From assembly GCF_000154725.1 (NCBI RefSeq), contig NZ_DS544873.1, positions 4,437,085 through 4,501,084 on the forward strand: a stretch of 64,000 nt of DNA, given 5' to 3'. Every line of letters begins with the position of its first letter. Positions within the stretch are counted from its first letter, which is position 1. The DNA is from Kordia algicida OT-1. Its GTDB lineage: Bacteria > Bacteroidota > Bacteroidia > Flavobacteriales > Flavobacteriaceae. This document shows, piece by piece, positions 55,762 to 64,000 of the stretch. The position numbers and the translations under genes were made by a program. Below the pieces are notes generated by a model that searched no databases, had not been told where the DNA came from, and saw only the letters and a list, made by a program, of their open reading frames with translations.

Positions 55762-56493
55762 ATGACTGAGGAAAATATAACAAAGATAAATGAAGTAATA
55801 ACGCAGTATTTTGAAAGAAATACTACAACTGATTGGATTCCTGTAAAGAAAATAATGCCTGCGTTGGTAGAAGCTGGTGTTTTTACAAAAGATGTGAAAA
55901 AAGGTTTGCCTTTACGAAAAGTACTTCGAAAGTTAGATGCAGCATCGCAACTTGACAAAATACCTTCCGTTCATGCAGAACGAAAAAAGGAAAATACGTA
56001 TTGGTATTTGGTAAGAGCTGGAAAAGAATATTCGCCAAAAGAGGAAATTCCTGAAATTTCAAAAAAAGAACAACGTTTACTAGATATCAAAAATAGCGAC
56101 GAAAATTACCTTTTGGATTTAAGTGATGAATTATTAAACAAAAAAGCATCACGCAAGCATACATTTGACACGTTGGTAGGAAATCTTCATAAAAGAGGAA
56201 AAGGACGCACAAAACTGCCGTTAGATGCGTATTATCAGGATTTAAAATTGGTAATTGAGTTCTTTCAGAAAGAAAAAGATTTCGAAGACTTAGACGAAAA
56301 AGAACAAGCGCGTATCACACAAATAAAATATTACGACAGACTCAAAAAAGAAGCGGTTATCAATAAAAGATTTCGGTATATGAAAATCAATTACGCTCAA
56401 TTTGAATGTGATGAAAACGAGAAATTAATTCGAAATACAGAAAATGACATCGTCGTCTTAAAAGAAATTTTGAAAGATTTTATAGACGATTAA
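55762..56493 (+). CDS. Hypothetical protein, 243 aa
   Basis: Not recognised. The N-terminal 90 residues look like a winged-helix module (WIPVKKIMPALVEAGVFTKDVKKGLPLRKVLRKLDAASQL). The C-terminal part (LPLDAYYQDLKLVIEFFQKEK, RITQIKYYDRLKKEAVINKRFRYMKINYAQFECDEN) could be a restriction-like fold with acidic Asp and Glu in place, but no full PD-(D/E)xK motif is certain. It has its own promoter and a bidirectional terminator after it. Confidence 0.75.
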   Translation: MTEENITKINEVITQYFERNTTTDWIPVKKIMPALVEAGVFTKDVKKGLPLRKVLRKLDAASQLDKIPSVHAERKKENTYWYLVRAGKEYSPKEEIPEISKKEQRLLDIKNSDENYLLDLSDELLNKKASRKHTFDTLVGNLHKRGKGRTKLPLDAYYQDLKLVIEFFQKEKDFEDLDEKEQARITQIKYYDRLKKEAVINKRFRYMKINYAQFECDENEKLIRNTENDIVVLKEILKDFIDD

Positions 56494-56507
56494 AAAGGCT
56501 CAGAACA

Positions 56508-56540
56508 AAAAAAACCGAAGCGTCATGCTTCGGTTTTTTT
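56508..56540. terminator. Bidirectional terminator
   Basis: A perfect 14-bp stem (AAAAAAACCGAAGC) with GTCAT loop, A-run on one side and T-run on the other. It lies between convergent genes. Confidence 0.88.
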
Positions 56541-56559
56541 AGATATGATATTTACAGTA

Positions 56560-57018
56560 TTATGATAAGTCTTCTAATACTTGAATATTCTTTAATTCGT
56601 GATTAATTACAGATCTTTGCTTATTTAACACAGTCTGCATTCCTTGTGGAATATGAGGCTCATTTTCTTTGCTCAATACTTCATTATATTCTTCTAAAGC
56701 AGCTTTTTCTCCTGTAATGGCAGCTTCTAACATTGCTTCATCATTGTCTGATGAGAACCATGATTTTACATCCATCCAAGTTCTGTGTGCAGATCCTGTA
56801 ACGCTTCCACCTTTTTCTGGCTTCTGATCAATTTTAGATAACTCTGCTTTAATCTCGTGTCCAAAATTGTAACGCTCTTGTGCTCTACGCTCAAAAAAGT
56901 TTTTCAATTCAGTAGATTTTGCGTTTTCAGCAGCTTTCTTATAACCCTTTTCAGCGTCATACGTTTTCTCTAATAATCCGTTTAATTTGTTTCCTAATTC
57001 TTCATTATAATTGTACAT
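56560..57018 (-). CDS. PA2169-type four-helix-bundle protein (DUF2383)
   Basis: The 152-residue protein is all helical, with NGLLEKTYDAEKGYKKAAENAKSTELKNFF, EIKAELSKI and GEKAALEEYNEVL, the layout of the ferritin-like DUF2383 family. It is a paralogue of the gene at 63398 (GSAHRTWMDVK versus GALHRTWMNTK). Members are often induced in stress. It lies after the hemerythrin gene, 33 bp apart. Confidence 0.85.
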   Translation of the reverse strand: MYNYNEELGNKLNGLLEKTYDAEKGYKKAAENAKSTELKNFFERRAQERYNFGHEIKAELSKIDQKPEKGGSVTGSAHRTWMDVKSWFSSDNDEAMLEAAITGEKAALEEYNEVLSKENEPHIPQGMQTVLNKQRSVINHELKNIQVLEDLS

Positions 57019-57051
57019 AATTTTTTCTTTTTTAATGTTAATAAATAATTT

Positions 57052-57501
57052 TTATTTTGCCACTCCGTTGCGACAATCTTCCATAAAATCTACATATTTG
57101 GTGGCTAAACTATTTTTCTGTTCTTCAGATAAAACTTTACCTGCTAACTGGAAAAAAGTATGTTCTTCATCCTCTAAGTGATGTTCAACTTTATATTGTA
57201 GATCTTTGGCATATTTAAGCCAAGCAGAAGAATCGCGTTCTGTTTCTTCTAATTTTTCAACCAACTCATCAATTTCGTGATGTTCCGCAATTCCATGACG
57301 TGCATGTTCTTGCATCATGTCATCACTAATAAGTGGTTTGTAAAAGTGTCGTTCTTCAGCATCTTCATGAATTTTTAATTCGTGTTTTAATGCTTCAAAC
57401 ACTTGATCTCTCCGTTTGCTATCGCCAGAAGTATCAATTAACTCATCTAGCAATTTACGTTGTATATCGTGATCTTTTCTAATAGCTTCAAAAATTTTCA
57501 T
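57052..57501 (-). CDS. Hemerythrin-domain protein
   Basis: The 149-residue protein has the metal-ligand pattern of the hemerythrin HHE fold: HDIQRKLLDELI, HELKIHEDAEERHFY, HARHGIAEHHEIDEL and HHLEDEEHTFFQ. It would bind a di-iron centre and may sense or store oxygen or NO. It is followed by the DUF2383 gene as a probable two-gene unit. Confidence 0.9.
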   Translation of the reverse strand: MKIFEAIRKDHDIQRKLLDELIDTSGDSKRRDQVFEALKHELKIHEDAEERHFYKPLISDDMMQEHARHGIAEHHEIDELVEKLEETERDSSAWLKYAKDLQYKVEHHLEDEEHTFFQLAGKVLSEEQKNSLATKYVDFMEDCRNGVAK

Positions 57502-57593
57502 AGCAATTTTTACTTTAGATAACTTCTCTAAAGGCAGAAGCTATCGAATTTATTTTCTTTTCTTTTTCTCTTTTTTTTGTAATATTTTCAGAA

Positions 57594-58172
57594 TTAATCT
57601 GAATAAATTTCAGTGTAGCCTTCTAATTTAGCTTTCATATCATCTTCGTTCTTAAAGTACTTATAAGCATTATTAAAAACTCTGTTTGGACGTTCTCCAA
57701 CGATGTAATGTTTTACATTCAAATCTGGCGCGTTCAACGTAATTTGATCTGAAATTCTTAATTTCTTATCTCCTAAAGTAGTTTCTCCTTTTTCAAGTTC
57801 CGATACTACAATTAAGTTATTTTTACTAGCATATACTTTCTTGATTTCAAGTTCATGTTCTGTTCCATCAATCTCAGCTTCTACCATAATAGTACGTTCT
57901 TCCTTATCTCCAAATTCATCTGGCATATCTACATCTACATAAGGTACTTCTACTTCAACTTCTTCCATCACTACAACTACCTTTGGGACTTCGACAGTTT
58001 TCGTTCTGGTTCCTACATCAATATCAGCCCATTCTACGTCAAATTCAGGTAATTGTCCTTCTTCAACTGAGACATCTACATCTGGTAATTCTGTTTCTTT
58101 AGTTTGTTTAACATCACAACTTGTGGCAAACAATAATGACAATGCTGTCATTGATAATAGTAACTTCTTCAT
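57594..58172 (-). CDS. Acidic lipoprotein, unknown
   Basis: The 192-residue protein has a signal peptide and lipobox (MTALSLLFATSCDVK). Residues 25-90 are Val- and Glu-rich with repeats (VEVPKVVVVMEEVEVEVPYVDVDMP). A compact C-terminal domain follows (LRISDQITLNAPDLNVKHYIVGERPNRVFNNAYKYF). I do not recognise the family. It lies upstream of the hemerythrin gene and may share its stress control. Confidence 0.75.
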   Translation of the reverse strand: MKKLLLSMTALSLLFATSCDVKQTKETELPDVDVSVEEGQLPEFDVEWADIDVGTRTKTVEVPKVVVVMEEVEVEVPYVDVDMPDEFGDKEERTIMVEAEIDGTEHELEIKKVYASKNNLIVVSELEKGETTLGDKKLRISDQITLNAPDLNVKHYIVGERPNRVFNNAYKYFKNEDDMKAKLEGYTEIYSD

Positions 58173-58372
58173 ATCTATTGGTTTTTTTATTTTTAGTTAT
58201 TTATTTAGTCTAGCGCTGACTTGTTGATACAAATGTATTTAATGTAAAGCGTAGCCATTGCCGTAAAAGGTTTTTATCTTGACTCAAAAGAAATTAGATG
58301 CTCATTTTTTAAATTTTTTTAACAATTTTTGTAGTAATAAAGAGAGTATTCTTATAAATAACTACGAGTAAG

Positions 58373-59476
58373 ATGAAGATACACACGTTAAATAAAGAAT
58401 TCATAAAGGCACTGCGAACACAGCCAGAACAAGTAATTGATATTTATAATCTTACATATACAACGCCCGAAATTCTAAATATAAAACGAAAACGTGTACA
58501 AGAAAACTTCGTCTATGAACACAATGGAAAACCTATTACAAAAGCATCCGATTTAAAACGATTGGAAAGTTTAGTCATTCCACCTGCATGGCAAAAAGTA
58601 CGAATTGCCTGTTTAGAAAATGCACATTTGCAAGCAACAGGTAGAGATGAAAAAAATAGAAAACAATATCGGTATCATCCCAAATGGCAAAAAATAAAAA
58701 ATCAAACAAAATTCTTTAAAATGATTGCTTTCGCCGAAGCATTACCAAAACTGCGCATGCGTGTACAAAAAGACCTTGAACAAAAGAAATGGACACGTAC
58801 CAAAGTGTTGGCAATTGTAATCCGTTTGTTAGAAGAATCACACATTCGTATCGGAAATGCGTATTATGCCAAAAAAAATAGTACCTACGGTTTGTCTACG
58901 ATGCGAACGCGTCACATTAACATCTATAAAGAAAAATTTACGCTACAATATGTTGGCAAACGTGGCAAAGAACACAAAGTAACTATCAAAAACAAAAAAC
59001 TCACGCGATTGCTCAACAAATGCGAAGAAATTCCAGGTTGGGAATTATTTCAATATTATGACGAATATGGCGGAAAACACGCAATTGATAGTACTATGGT
59101 CAACGAATACATTCACAGTCTGTGTGGCGATATATTTTCTGCAAAAGATTTCCGTACTTGGGCAGCTTCACTCATCTTTTTTGATACGCTAAAAAATGCT
59201 CCTAAAAGTGATGATGCTAAAGTGAAAGAGAAACAAATATTACATGGAATTGACGCTGCTGCAGAAGCACTAAACAACACGCGCACTGTATGTCGTAAAT
59301 ACTATGTACATCCTGTAATTGCAGAACGTTTTTTAGACGAAAAATTACAACCGTATTTTGATATGGTAGACAACTTGCCTAAATCGGTTGAAACTGAACT
59401 GCAACCCAACGAAAAAGCACTCAAAGCATTGCTAGAAACCTATACGCCAAACTTTAACAAATCACTAGCGCTGTAA
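58373..59476 (+). CDS. DNA topoisomerase IB
   Basis: The 367-residue protein has the poxvirus-like bacterial topoisomerase IB motifs: SLVIPPAWQKVRIACLENAHLQATGRDEKNRKQYRYHP, LLEESHIRIGNAYYAKKNSTYGLSTMRTRH, KDFRTWAASLIFF, and the nucleophile in CRKYYVHP. It relaxes DNA by a 3'-phosphotyrosyl link. The start at 58373 follows a 200-bp divergent gap with no further gene. Confidence 0.93.
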   Translation: MKIHTLNKEFIKALRTQPEQVIDIYNLTYTTPEILNIKRKRVQENFVYEHNGKPITKASDLKRLESLVIPPAWQKVRIACLENAHLQATGRDEKNRKQYRYHPKWQKIKNQTKFFKMIAFAEALPKLRMRVQKDLEQKKWTRTKVLAIVIRLLEESHIRIGNAYYAKKNSTYGLSTMRTRHINIYKEKFTLQYVGKRGKEHKVTIKNKKLTRLLNKCEEIPGWELFQYYDEYGGKHAIDSTMVNEYIHSLCGDIFSAKDFRTWAASLIFFDTLKNAPKSDDAKVKEKQILHGIDAAAEALNNTRTVCRKYYVHPVIAERFLDEKLQPYFDMVDNLPKSVETELQPNEKALKALLETYTPNFNKSLAL

Positions 59477-59552
59477 AAAAGCTTCAATAACTTCTTTAAA
59501 ACATTTAACAGAATAAAATTAAACATATGTTTAAAAAATATCTGTAAAATGT

Positions 59553-59560
59553 TATATTTG
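59553..59560 (+). promoter_or_regulatory. -7 box before the radical SAM gene
   Basis: TATATTTG matches TAnnTTTG, 51 bp before the start. No exact TTG at -33. Confidence 0.5.
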
Positions 59561-59610
59561 TATAAAAATTCACAACACGATAACTTTTTAATACAAGGAG
59601 AAAATCTTTC

Positions 59611-60873
59611 ATGTCTTTTGAACGAATAAAAGAAAAACTAAACATCCTAGCAGATGCCGCAAAATACGATGTTTCTTGCTCGTCTAGCGGAAGCAACCGA
59701 GCCAATAAAAACAAAGGTTTGGGCGATGCCACAGGAATGGGCATTTGTCATACATACACCGAAGATGGACGTTGTGTGTCTTTGCTGAAAATACTCTTAA
59801 CAAATCACTGTATTTTTGATTGTGCGTATTGCGTGACGCGTAAAAGTAACGACATCAAGCGTGCCGCATTCAAAGTACAAGAAGTAGTCGATTTGACAAT
59901 TAATTTTTACCGTAGAAACTATATTGAAGGTTTATTCTTAAGTTCAGGAATCTTTAAAAATGCAGATTACACGATGGAACGTTTGGTTTCCGTAGCAAAA
60001 AAACTGCGCTTAGAAGAAAACTTTAACGGATACATTCATCTAAAATCAATTCCTGGAGCTTCAGATGAATTGATGCGTGAAGCTGGTTTGTATGCAGATC
60101 GATTAAGTGTCAACATCGAAATTCCTACAAAAGAAGGATTAAAACGTTTGGCTCCCGATAAAAACAGAGAAGATTTCATCAAACCGATGAAAAAGGTAAA
60201 AAATGAAATCATTCAATACAAAGCGGAGAAAAAAATCATTCGAAGTACGCCAAAATATGCGCCAGCCGGACAAAGCACACAAATGATCATTGGTGCAAGT
60301 GGCGAAAATGATTATCAAATTATGACAGCTTCCAATTTTTTCTACAAAAAGTTCAATCTGAAACGTGTGTATTACTCAGGTTATGTGCCTATAAGTTACG
60401 ACAGCCGTTTGCCGCAAATAGGAACCGAAGTACCAATGTTGCGCGAAAATAGATTGTATCAAACCGATTGGTTGATGCGCTTTTACGGCTTTCATGTCAA
60501 CGAAATTGTCAACGAAACACACCAACATTTAGACTTAGATATTGATCCAAAACTATCTTGGGCATTGCGAAACATTCATGAATTCCCTGTTGATGTCAAT
60601 CGTGCAGACAAGCGTATGTTGGCGCGTGTGCCAGGTTTGGGAATGAAATCGGTATACAAAATATTACACGCTCGAAAATTTCGTCAGCTAAATTGGGAAC
60701 ATCTCAAACGTTTGGGTGTTGCGCTCAATCGTGCACAATATTTCATAGTGTGTAATTCAAATGTATACGAACGCCGCGATTTAGAACCGACAAAAATTAA
60801 AGGACTCATTCTTCAAAACTCTAAAAGTAAGTTCAGGAAAGCCACAAGTTCACAACTAAATCTCTTTGGATAA
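59611..60873 (+). CDS. Putative DNA modification/repair radical SAM protein
   Basis: The 420-residue protein has the radical SAM motif NHCIFDCAYC (CX3CX2C) near residue 70. The N-terminal GMGICHTYTEDGRCVSLLKILLTN is typical of the DNA-repair-type radical SAM family related to spore photoproduct lyase. A helix-hairpin-helix lies at the C-terminus (RVPGLGMKSVYKIL). The next gene overlaps by one base (TAATG) and is its known partner, so both probably act on a damaged base. Substrate unknown. Confidence 0.9.
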   Translation: MSFERIKEKLNILADAAKYDVSCSSSGSNRANKNKGLGDATGMGICHTYTEDGRCVSLLKILLTNHCIFDCAYCVTRKSNDIKRAAFKVQEVVDLTINFYRRNYIEGLFLSSGIFKNADYTMERLVSVAKKLRLEENFNGYIHLKSIPGASDELMREAGLYADRLSVNIEIPTKEGLKRLAPDKNREDFIKPMKKVKNEIIQYKAEKKIIRSTPKYAPAGQSTQMIIGASGENDYQIMTASNFFYKKFNLKRVYYSGYVPISYDSRLPQIGTEVPMLRENRLYQTDWLMRFYGFHVNEIVNETHQHLDLDIDPKLSWALRNIHEFPVDVNRADKRMLARVPGLGMKSVYKILHARKFRQLNWEHLKRLGVALNRAQYFIVCNSNVYERRDLEPTKIKGLILQNSKSKFRKATSSQLNLFG

Positions 60874-61643
60874 TGCAAAAAGTATTGGTGTATGATGGTT
60901 CGTTTGAAGGGTTTTTAAGTGTCGTTTTTAAAGTATACGAAGAAAAACTTTTGCAGGTTGATATTCAAAAAACAGGAAACGTTCAGGCTTCGTTTTTTGG
61001 TGATAGTGAAGAAGTAATTACTGATAAAGCACATGCGGATAGAGTGTGGAATGGACTCAAAAAAAAATTGACTTCGTTTGGACGAAATCAAATCTATTAT
61101 TCGTTCTTAAGCGAAATAAGTTCGGTTGAAAATACATTGTTAGATTACATTCAACAAGTATTCAAATCTAAAGAAAATATTGAAAAAGACTTTTCGAATG
61201 TGACCGTTTTAAAATTATCTAAAATTACCAAAAGTGTCGGGCGAGAAAAACACCGTATGGAAGCTTTTGTACGTTTCAAATTGACTAAAGATAATTTGTA
61301 TTTTGCCAATATTGAACCTGATTTTAATGTGTTGCCTTTAATCGCAAAGCATTTTAAATCGCGCTATGCAGACCAAAAATGGGTTATTTATGATATTAAA
61401 CGAAATTTTGGTTTGTATTATAATTTGGAAAATGTAGAAACGATTGTGATGGATTTTCCAAAAGAGTTTGATTTCACGAAAACTTCAGAAGATTTTTTTG
61501 CAGATGCAGAACTAGAATTTCAAGAATTATGGCAAAATTATTTTAAAAGTACCAATATTGAATCTAGAAAAAATATGTTGCTTCACGTTCGTCATGTTCC
61601 AAAACGTTATTGGAAATATTTAAGCGAGAAACAACCTTTTTAA
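60873..61643 (+). CDS. DUF4130-type probable DNA repair protein
   Basis: The 256-residue protein starts MQKVLVYDGSFEGFLSVVFKVYEEK and contains SKITKSVGREKHRMEAFVRFKL. PLIAKHFKSRYADQKWVIYDIKRNFGLYY follows. This is the TIGR03915 / DUF4130 family, regularly paired with the preceding radical SAM protein and sometimes fused to uracil-DNA glycosylase-like domains. Translational coupling supports joint action. The exact reaction is not known. Confidence 0.9.
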   Translation: MQKVLVYDGSFEGFLSVVFKVYEEKLLQVDIQKTGNVQASFFGDSEEVITDKAHADRVWNGLKKKLTSFGRNQIYYSFLSEISSVENTLLDYIQQVFKSKENIEKDFSNVTVLKLSKITKSVGREKHRMEAFVRFKLTKDNLYFANIEPDFNVLPLIAKHFKSRYADQKWVIYDIKRNFGLYYNLENVETIVMDFPKEFDFTKTSEDFFADAELEFQELWQNYFKSTNIESRKNMLLHVRHVPKRYWKYLSEKQPF

Positions 61644-61661
61644 TGAGTATTGTGTTGAAAA

Positions 61662-61829
61662 TTATAACACATACGCAGTTGCAGTAACAGCAACAATTAA
61701 TATAACTAATACGAAAGCGACAAAATAAAATGCAGCTTTTGTTTTTGTGTTATTTTGAAATATATAATTACGTTTTGATTCGTTATCGGAATCCTTTACT
61801 AATTTAAAATCTTCTTTTCCTTGTTTCAT
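61662..61829 (-). CDS. Small single-helix membrane protein, 55 aa
   Basis: The start ATG at 61829 and stop at 61662 give a 55-residue product: a charged N-terminal half (MKQGKEDFKLVKDSDNESKR) then one membrane helix (AAFYFVAFVLVILIVAVTA). It has its own -7 box upstream. The function is unknown. Confidence 0.6.
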   Translation of the reverse strand: MKQGKEDFKLVKDSDNESKRNYIFQNNTKTKAAFYFVAFVLVILIVAVTATAYVL

Positions 61830-61866
61830 TTTATAGTGGGTTTATGTGTTTATTAAATCTTTATTA

Positions 61867-61874
61867 CAAAGATA
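61867..61874 (-). promoter_or_regulatory. -7 box of the 55-aa gene
   Basis: The minus strand reads TATCTTTG, matching TAnnTTTG, 38 bp before the ATG. Confidence 0.45.
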
Positions 61875-62016
61875 AAACACCAACAGGACGTAGCTTAACC
61901 GATATGATATAAGTCTTAACTCAAATGCTGTAAGCAACAATTTTTTGTTTTTTTAAACTAATTGGGTAATGTATTTCGGATTTCATCCCTAATAGATATA
62001 ACTAAAATTCTAAAAA

Positions 62017-62232
62017 ATGAAAAAACAAAATCTCAATGCATTGCGCTTAAATAAGCAAAAAATTTCTCAATTTGAAAGAAGCCGTGTTTCTGGTGGAATG
62101 GTTTCAACAGCTGAAAAATGCTACACGTACATGAAAGAATCCGTTGGTGATTGGTGTAAATACAGCGAATATGCTTCTTGTTACTCACCTTGCGGCGGAA
62201 TGAATGGAACTTCGGGTTGCAATCCAGGTTAA
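62017..62232 (+). CDS. Orphan RiPP-like precursor peptide
   Basis: The 71-residue peptide starts MKKQNLNALRLNKQKISQF, the leader style of Bacteroidota natural-product precursors (class I lanthipeptide-like and GG-leader peptides). A possible double-Gly cleavage site RVSGG ends near residue 27. The core (about 44 residues) is Cys-, Ser- and Thr-rich: CYTY, WCKY, SCYSPCGG, GCNPG, five Cys in total. No LanB, LanC, LanM, radical SAM maturase or C39 transporter gene lies within reach in this window. A terminator follows. Confidence 0.7.
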   Translation: MKKQNLNALRLNKQKISQFERSRVSGGMVSTAEKCYTYMKESVGDWCKYSEYASCYSPCGGMNGTSGCNPG

Positions 62233-62240
62233 AAAACGAT

Positions 62241-62271
62241 AAAAAAGCGGACTAATTTGGTTCGCTTTTTT
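62241..62271 (+). terminator. Terminator of the precursor peptide gene
   Basis: The AAAAAAGCGGAC stem with one G-T pair, a 7-base loop and T-run, 8 bp after the stop. Confidence 0.75.
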
Positions 62272-62343
62272 ATGATTAAAGTTTTAAGATGCAATATATT
62301 ATCACTAGAAGCCATTTTTTGAAGCAACCAATATTTATAAATA

Positions 62344-63225
62344 TTAAATTTTAAACTTTACGCCAGTTCTTAAGTAGATTTTAGCTTCATTATCTAAAGA
62401 AAAAAGAGTTTCTCTACTCTCGTCTCTCAATTCATTATTAAGCGCAAAAATATATGCCGCACGTGCGTAAAATTGAAGATTCTTTGTAAAATAATATTCA
62501 TATTGCAATCCTGAAAGAATTAACGACATATTAATGCTTCTCGCAGCTTTTCCTTCAATTATCGGAACATCACGTTGCAAATTAGACGTAAAACCATCTA
62601 GTTGCGCATACGCTTTTAACCGATGTTTTTCAGTAAAATGATATTGTAAATTTGTTTTGGGAATTCCGATGCTGTACGACCAATCAGGATGAAATTTTTT
62701 ATAATAACTAACCAAAGGCAACGGAAAGTTAAATCCTGAATTTCCAGCGTAGGAAACTCCAAGAATCAGTTTGGTGCGTTTGCCATTATATTCGGCTCCT
62801 TTTCTAATAAAAAGTACTGTTCCAGACAATACAACATCTTTAATGCTGAGCGCGTCTGCGACTAAGTTAGTGCTAAAACCTGGTCGAAATTGAATTCCTA
62901 AACGCCAATCATTTTTTAGTGGAGTTGTATACCCGAAATTAAAATCAAGCAATTGAAAATCATTCAAATCACGTGTGTCAAAAGGAAATTCAATCTCAGA
63001 TCGTAAATGAATATTGCTGTAATCCAATCCTAAAAATAAATAGGTATCGTTGTCTTTTAACTTTATCGGATAATTAAACAAAGCGCGAAATCGCGTATAC
63101 TCAACATCCGATTTTGCATTTGGAATGTACGTATAATCAATACGAGCTAAATCGCCCAACTGCGCATACGCTGTTGTTGCGGATAAAAAGAATAAACATA
63201 TGAGTATTCGAGCAAAATTTGGCAT
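62344..63225 (-). CDS. DUF6268-type outer-membrane beta-barrel protein
   Basis: The 293-residue protein has a signal peptide (ILICLFFLSATTAYAQ) and alternating beta strands throughout (FRALFNYPIKLKDNDTYLFLGLDYSNIHL, YYFTKNLQFYARAAYIFAL), ending KIYLRTGVKFKI. The opening LGDLARIDYTYIPNAKSDVEYTRFR fits the DUF6268 barrel family. The transported or bound substrate is unknown. Confidence 0.85.
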   Translation of the reverse strand: MPNFARILICLFFLSATTAYAQLGDLARIDYTYIPNAKSDVEYTRFRALFNYPIKLKDNDTYLFLGLDYSNIHLRSEIEFPFDTRDLNDFQLLDFNFGYTTPLKNDWRLGIQFRPGFSTNLVADALSIKDVVLSGTVLFIRKGAEYNGKRTKLILGVSYAGNSGFNFPLPLVSYYKKFHPDWSYSIGIPKTNLQYHFTEKHRLKAYAQLDGFTSNLQRDVPIIEGKAARSINMSLILSGLQYEYYFTKNLQFYARAAYIFALNNELRDESRETLFSLDNEAKIYLRTGVKFKI

Positions 63226-63335
63226 TTACTTAATTTACGGTTTTAATTGGTGTAAGATAAAAGTTTCAGTGTTACAATTCCTTTTTTAGAGGTACTTTTC
63301 TGAAAGCTTAAGAAATATTGGTAGTTTTAAAAAGA

Positions 63336-63370
63336 TCAAAAGCGATATTTATATCAAATATCGCTTTTGA
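63336..63370. terminator. Terminator of the second DUF2383 gene
   Basis: A perfect 15-bp stem (TCAAAAGCGATATTT) with ATATC loop, 28 bp after the stop on the minus strand. The T-run is short. Confidence 0.65.
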
Positions 63371-63397
63371 AATAGTCATTTTTCATAGCAATTTGAA

Positions 63398-63853
63398 TTA
63401 TGACTGTATATCTTCTAGTCTTTTAATTGTTACAGTATCATATGCAATAGCGCTTTTTTGATCTGCTAAAAGTTTGTAAAGAGATTCAGGAATGTAAAGT
63501 TCTGAATTCAATACATCATCGTAATCTTCTAACGATGCTTTTTCTCCACGCATGGCTTCTTCTAACATTGCTTCTTCGTTGTTGGAAGAAAATAATGCTT
63601 TGGTATTCATCCATGTTCTATGTAGTGCTCCTGCAATACTTCCACTTTCTTCTGGTTCTTGCGCTAATTTTTTTAATTCGCTTTTCAATTGATCTGCAAA
63701 CTCCTTACGTTGTGTTGCTTTTCTATTAAAAAAACTTGTCAAAATAGGACTCTCTACATTGCCTGCCGCAGTTTTGTAACCTTCTTTGGCATCATAGTTT
63801 TTTTCTAAAATTACATTTAATTTATCAGCAACTTCTTTTGTGTATGTTTTCAT
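63398..63853 (-). CDS. PA2169-type four-helix-bundle protein (DUF2383), second copy
   Basis: The 151-residue helical protein is a paralogue of the one at 56560: ADKLNVILEKNYDAKEGYKTAAGNVESPILTSFF, GSIAGALHRTWMNTK, EEAMLEEAMRGEKASLEDYDDVL. The role is probably linked to stress, as inferred from the family. Confidence 0.85.
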   Translation of the reverse strand: MKTYTKEVADKLNVILEKNYDAKEGYKTAAGNVESPILTSFFNRKATQRKEFADQLKSELKKLAQEPEESGSIAGALHRTWMNTKALFSSNNEEAMLEEAMRGEKASLEDYDDVLNSELYIPESLYKLLADQKSAIAYDTVTIKRLEDIQS

Positions 63854-63912
63854 TTTTCTTTTTCGTTTGTGTTTTTTTAAATATTTGTTATTCAGTCACT
63901 TATTGGCGGTTG

Positions 63913-64000
63913 TTAAAACTGATAACGTATTCCAAGTGCGATATCAAAATCGAGATCGTCACTGTAGGTATCATCAAAAGATAACTCTGGTCGCATGTCT
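63913..64000 (-). CDS. Outer-membrane beta-barrel protein, 5' end missing (window edge)
   Basis: The last 28 codons read DMRPELSFDDTYSDDLDFDIALGIRYQF then stop. Ending in a final strand with terminal Phe is the usual barrel signal. The rest lies beyond 64000. Confidence 0.55.
   Translation of the reverse strand, partial: DMRPELSFDDTYSDDLDFDIALGIRYQF

Overview
The window is AT-rich DNA from a member of the Bacteroidota, most likely a marine Flavobacteriaceae species. The evidence is the gldKLMN gliding and type IX secretion cluster, lipoproteins with SC-type lipoboxes after short signal peptides, Bacteroidota-type promoters (TTG, about 20 bp, TAnnTTTG), almost no strong Shine-Dalgarno sites, and families typical of the group (LVIVD-repeat lipoproteins, DUF983, MG2-type exported proteins). 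All functional calls come from reading the sequence; no database search was run.

Layout, left side (1-30.1 kb, mostly core). The 3' part of an MG2-type exported protein is missing at the left edge. groS-groL follow, then a tightly packed minus-strand operon: miaB, two paralogous lipoproteins, a sigma-54 activator, an LptE-like lipoprotein, a TPR protein and secG. On the plus strand are three lipoproteins, a sigma factor and a membrane-anchored barrel protein that may be its regulator. Upstream of each lipoprotein gene lies a related AAC / TCTA promoter-like motif, suggesting one small regulon. Next come topA, an arginase-fold protein with a damaged metal site, and gldK-gldL-gldM-gldN with its terminator. 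A complete IS3-family element (inverted repeats, TAG target duplication, A AAA AAC slippery site) sits between the gldN terminator and the promoter of an FAD oxidoreductase gene. A DUF983 protein, an ABC-F ATPase, a small CPXCG protein and the initiator tRNA follow.

Middle (30.18-48.93 kb): an 18.7-kb integrated island. The last 28 bases of tRNA-fMet plus 4 downstream bases are repeated exactly 18.7 kb away as a 32-bp direct repeat, and a tyrosine recombinase gene lies just inside the tRNA end. The probable backbone is integrase, an SF2 helicase, a Sak4-like recombination ATPase, a DUF3871-type protein, a 132-aa protein, a RadC-like JAMM protein and an XRE repressor. I see no relaxase, conjugation, capsid or terminase genes. 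Candidate defence cargo is a HEPN-domain protein overlapping the SF2 helicase gene, and a four-gene operon of XRE regulator, UvrD-type helicase with an AddB-like Fe-S nuclease end, type III Mod methyltransferase and type III Res. Two related 49-bp dyad elements lie at the two ends of the segment that holds the Sak4-like gene, the DUF3871-type gene and the type III operon.

Right side (48.9-64 kb). Just outside the island is a large SF1 helicase with a nuclease-like C-terminus, then an AsmA-like protein, an unrecognised 243-aa protein, a probable stress and DNA-repair group (two four-helix-bundle paralogues, hemerythrin, topoisomerase IB, a radical SAM repair-type protein coupled to a DUF4130-type protein), an orphan RiPP-like precursor peptide with a Cys-rich core, and a barrel protein. 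The window ends inside another outer-membrane barrel gene.
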